DNA of 7,876 nucleotides. It comes from an uncultured Bacteroidota bacterium. GTDB taxonomy: Bacteria > Bacteroidota > Bacteroidia > Chitinophagales > Chitinophagaceae. Position numbers and translations under genes: made by a program. Where the stretch lies: NCBI GenBank assembly GCA_903912435.1, contig CAIWHI010000927.1:1-7876 (forward strand). Direction: 5' to 3'. Shown piece after piece: positions 6,827 to 7,876 of this stretch. Position 1 is the first letter of the stretch, and each line of letters opens with the position of its first letter. The notes beneath the pieces are model-generated. The model ran no database searches. It was given only the letters and a program-made list of their open reading frames with translations, and was not told where the DNA came from.

Positions 6827-7744
6827 TCACTTCCCCAATATCGCCTTTACTGCATCTTGTATTTGGGGGTAATTGAATTGGAAGCCTGTTTTCATAATTT
6901 TTGCATTACTTACATTGCAGCTTTTCAATATTTCAATGCTCATTTCACCCAGCATAATTTTTAGTACAAATGCAGGAGCTGGTGCAGGTATGGCAAGGCT
7001 GCCCTTTACCTTAGCTATAGCTTTCATCAGTTCTTTTTGGCTAACGGGGTTGGGGGCTACTGCGTTGTAAATCCCGTTCAGGTTAGTGTTTTCCAGGGCA
7101 TATACCAGCATCCTTGCCAGGTCGTCTACCTCTATCCAGGGTACTATTTGCTTACCCGAACCAAGTATAGGCATAATGCCAAAAGACAATGGCTTGGCAA
7201 ACTCGGGGAAAGCACCACTTTCCTTGCCCAACACTATGCCGAATCTGAATATAACTGTCCGGGCAAATGCTGCAGCCTTATGGGTGGCATTTTCCCACTG
7301 TTGGCAGGTATCGCCCAGGAAATCATTATAGGCAGGTGAGGTTTCGGTAAACGGTATAGAATTGGCACTGTCGGGCCCGTAAAACCCGGTAGCAGAGGCG
7401 GCTATGAAGGTGGCGCATTGTGGGGCATGCTGTTTTAATTGTGTCACCAAAAAGTTACTTCCTATCACACGGCTATCTACTATTTCCTTCTTTCGGGCTA
7501 CCGACCATCTTTTATCAGCAACACCGGCACCTGCCAGGTGAATAATACCATCAAGGCTAGCAAGGGCTTTGGTATCACATTGTTGTTTTGAGGCATCAAG
7601 AAGGGCATAGGCTACATTAGTATCCTTAGATACTTGATGGCCATTTCGGGTGAATATTACCACCTTATAACCCCTGGAGACCAGTAGATGGGTGAGGTGT
7701 GTGCCTACAAATCCGGTTCCGCCTGTGATGCCTATAGTTTTCAT
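6827..7744 (-). CDS. TIGR01777-family SDR epimerase-like protein (NAD(P)-binding, with DUF1731)
   Basis: A complete 305-residue protein. The frame extends nine codons upstream to a TTG at 7771, but the ATG at 7744 is far more likely, because MKTIGITGGTGFVG starts the Rossmann fold as usual in this family. Features: dinucleotide-binding TGGTGFVG (7-14), HLAGAGVADKRW (69-80), the family's active-site-like ASATGFYG (116-123) in which the usual YxxxK order is altered, and a C-terminal DUF1731 region (about 250-305) with LGEMSIEILKS and GFQFNYP. Length matches the roughly 300 residues of TIGR01777 proteins (E. coli YfcH and human SDR39U1 are relatives). It is cytosolic and probably binds NADP(H); the substrate of the family is not established, so naming it a sugar epimerase would go too far. 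It converges on the protease pair, with the hairpin between them, and shows no functional link to it. No convincing promoter is seen upstream; CAACTTTG on the minus strand (7751-7758) is one base off the -7 consensus but too close to the start to be trusted. Confidence 0.92.
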   Translation of the reverse strand: MKTIGITGGTGFVGTHLTHLLVSRGYKVVIFTRNGHQVSKDTNVAYALLDASKQQCDTKALASLDGIIHLAGAGVADKRWSVARKKEIVDSRVIGSNFLVTQLKQHAPQCATFIAASATGFYGPDSANSIPFTETSPAYNDFLGDTCQQWENATHKAAAFARTVIFRFGIVLGKESGAFPEFAKPLSFGIMPILGSGKQIVPWIEVDDLARMLVYALENTNLNGIYNAVAPNPVSQKELMKAIAKVKGSLAIPAPAPAFVLKIMLGEMSIEILKSCNVSNAKIMKTGFQFNYPQIQDAVKAILGK

Positions 7745-7876
7745 ATTTGTCAAAGTTGCTATTTTAGGCAAAGATGGGCATTAACATCGGAGTATGATTC
7801 TGTTTTCAAGGCTTTAACATTGTTTTTTATTTCTTATACAATAAAGGAATACTATTGTGCGTTTTTTTGAAAACAC

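Noticed and set aside
7037..7339. Plus-strand open frames of 81-100 residues opposite the SDR gene
   Set aside because: The minus-strand SDR protein has clear family motifs throughout; the plus-strand frames do not.
7745..7771. Longer SDR reading starting at TTG
   Set aside because: The added nine residues precede the conserved Rossmann start, and an ATG is available at 7744.
7772..7876. Right-hand end as a gene or RNA
   Set aside because: Only short frames, a T-run and weak repeats are present; nothing supports a gene, although an upstream regulatory region of the SDR gene may lie here.

Overview
The window looks like chromosomal DNA from a member of the Bacteroidota, plausibly of the Chitinophagaceae/Cytophaga-like kind. 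Four things point there: two large secreted proteins end in type IX secretion (T9SS) type A sorting domains; a start-proximal element matches the Bacteroidota -7 consensus TAnnTTTG; starts are preceded by A-rich sequence or nothing rather than a Shine-Dalgarno site; and every protein resembles Bacteroidota families. The genus cannot be fixed from the sequence alone.

Left part (1-1765): two divergent surface-polysaccharide genes share a 55-bp start-to-start gap. The minus-strand gene is the N-terminal 192 residues of a Wzx-like oligosaccharide flippase, cut by the window edge. The plus-strand gene is a complete GT-B glycosyltransferase of the GT4 type. Together they suggest the edge of an exopolysaccharide or O-antigen locus, with sugar assembly by the transferase and lipid-linked export by the flippase.

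Middle part (1887-6693): two large plus-strand paralogues lie in tandem, separated by 232 bp. Each has a signal peptide, a propeptide, a metzincin (M12B/reprolysin-like) zinc protease domain, a conserved central region, an Ig/fibronectin-like beta domain and a C-terminal T9SS sorting domain. They align almost without gaps and clearly arose by duplication. They differ at informative places: the zinc-motif glycine is Asn in the first copy, each copy has its own cysteines, and the linker before the sorting domain differs. The second copy has its own recognisable promoter. A strong 17-bp hairpin follows it and probably serves as a shared terminator for the convergent gene.

Right part (6827-7744, minus strand): a complete TIGR01777-type SDR epimerase-like protein with a C-terminal DUF1731. 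The last ~130 bases hold no gene I can support.

There is no tRNA, rRNA, CRISPR array, insertion sequence or phage gene. I do not see a wholly new system. The best leads are the diverged protease pair and a possible cysteine-switch residue in their propeptides.
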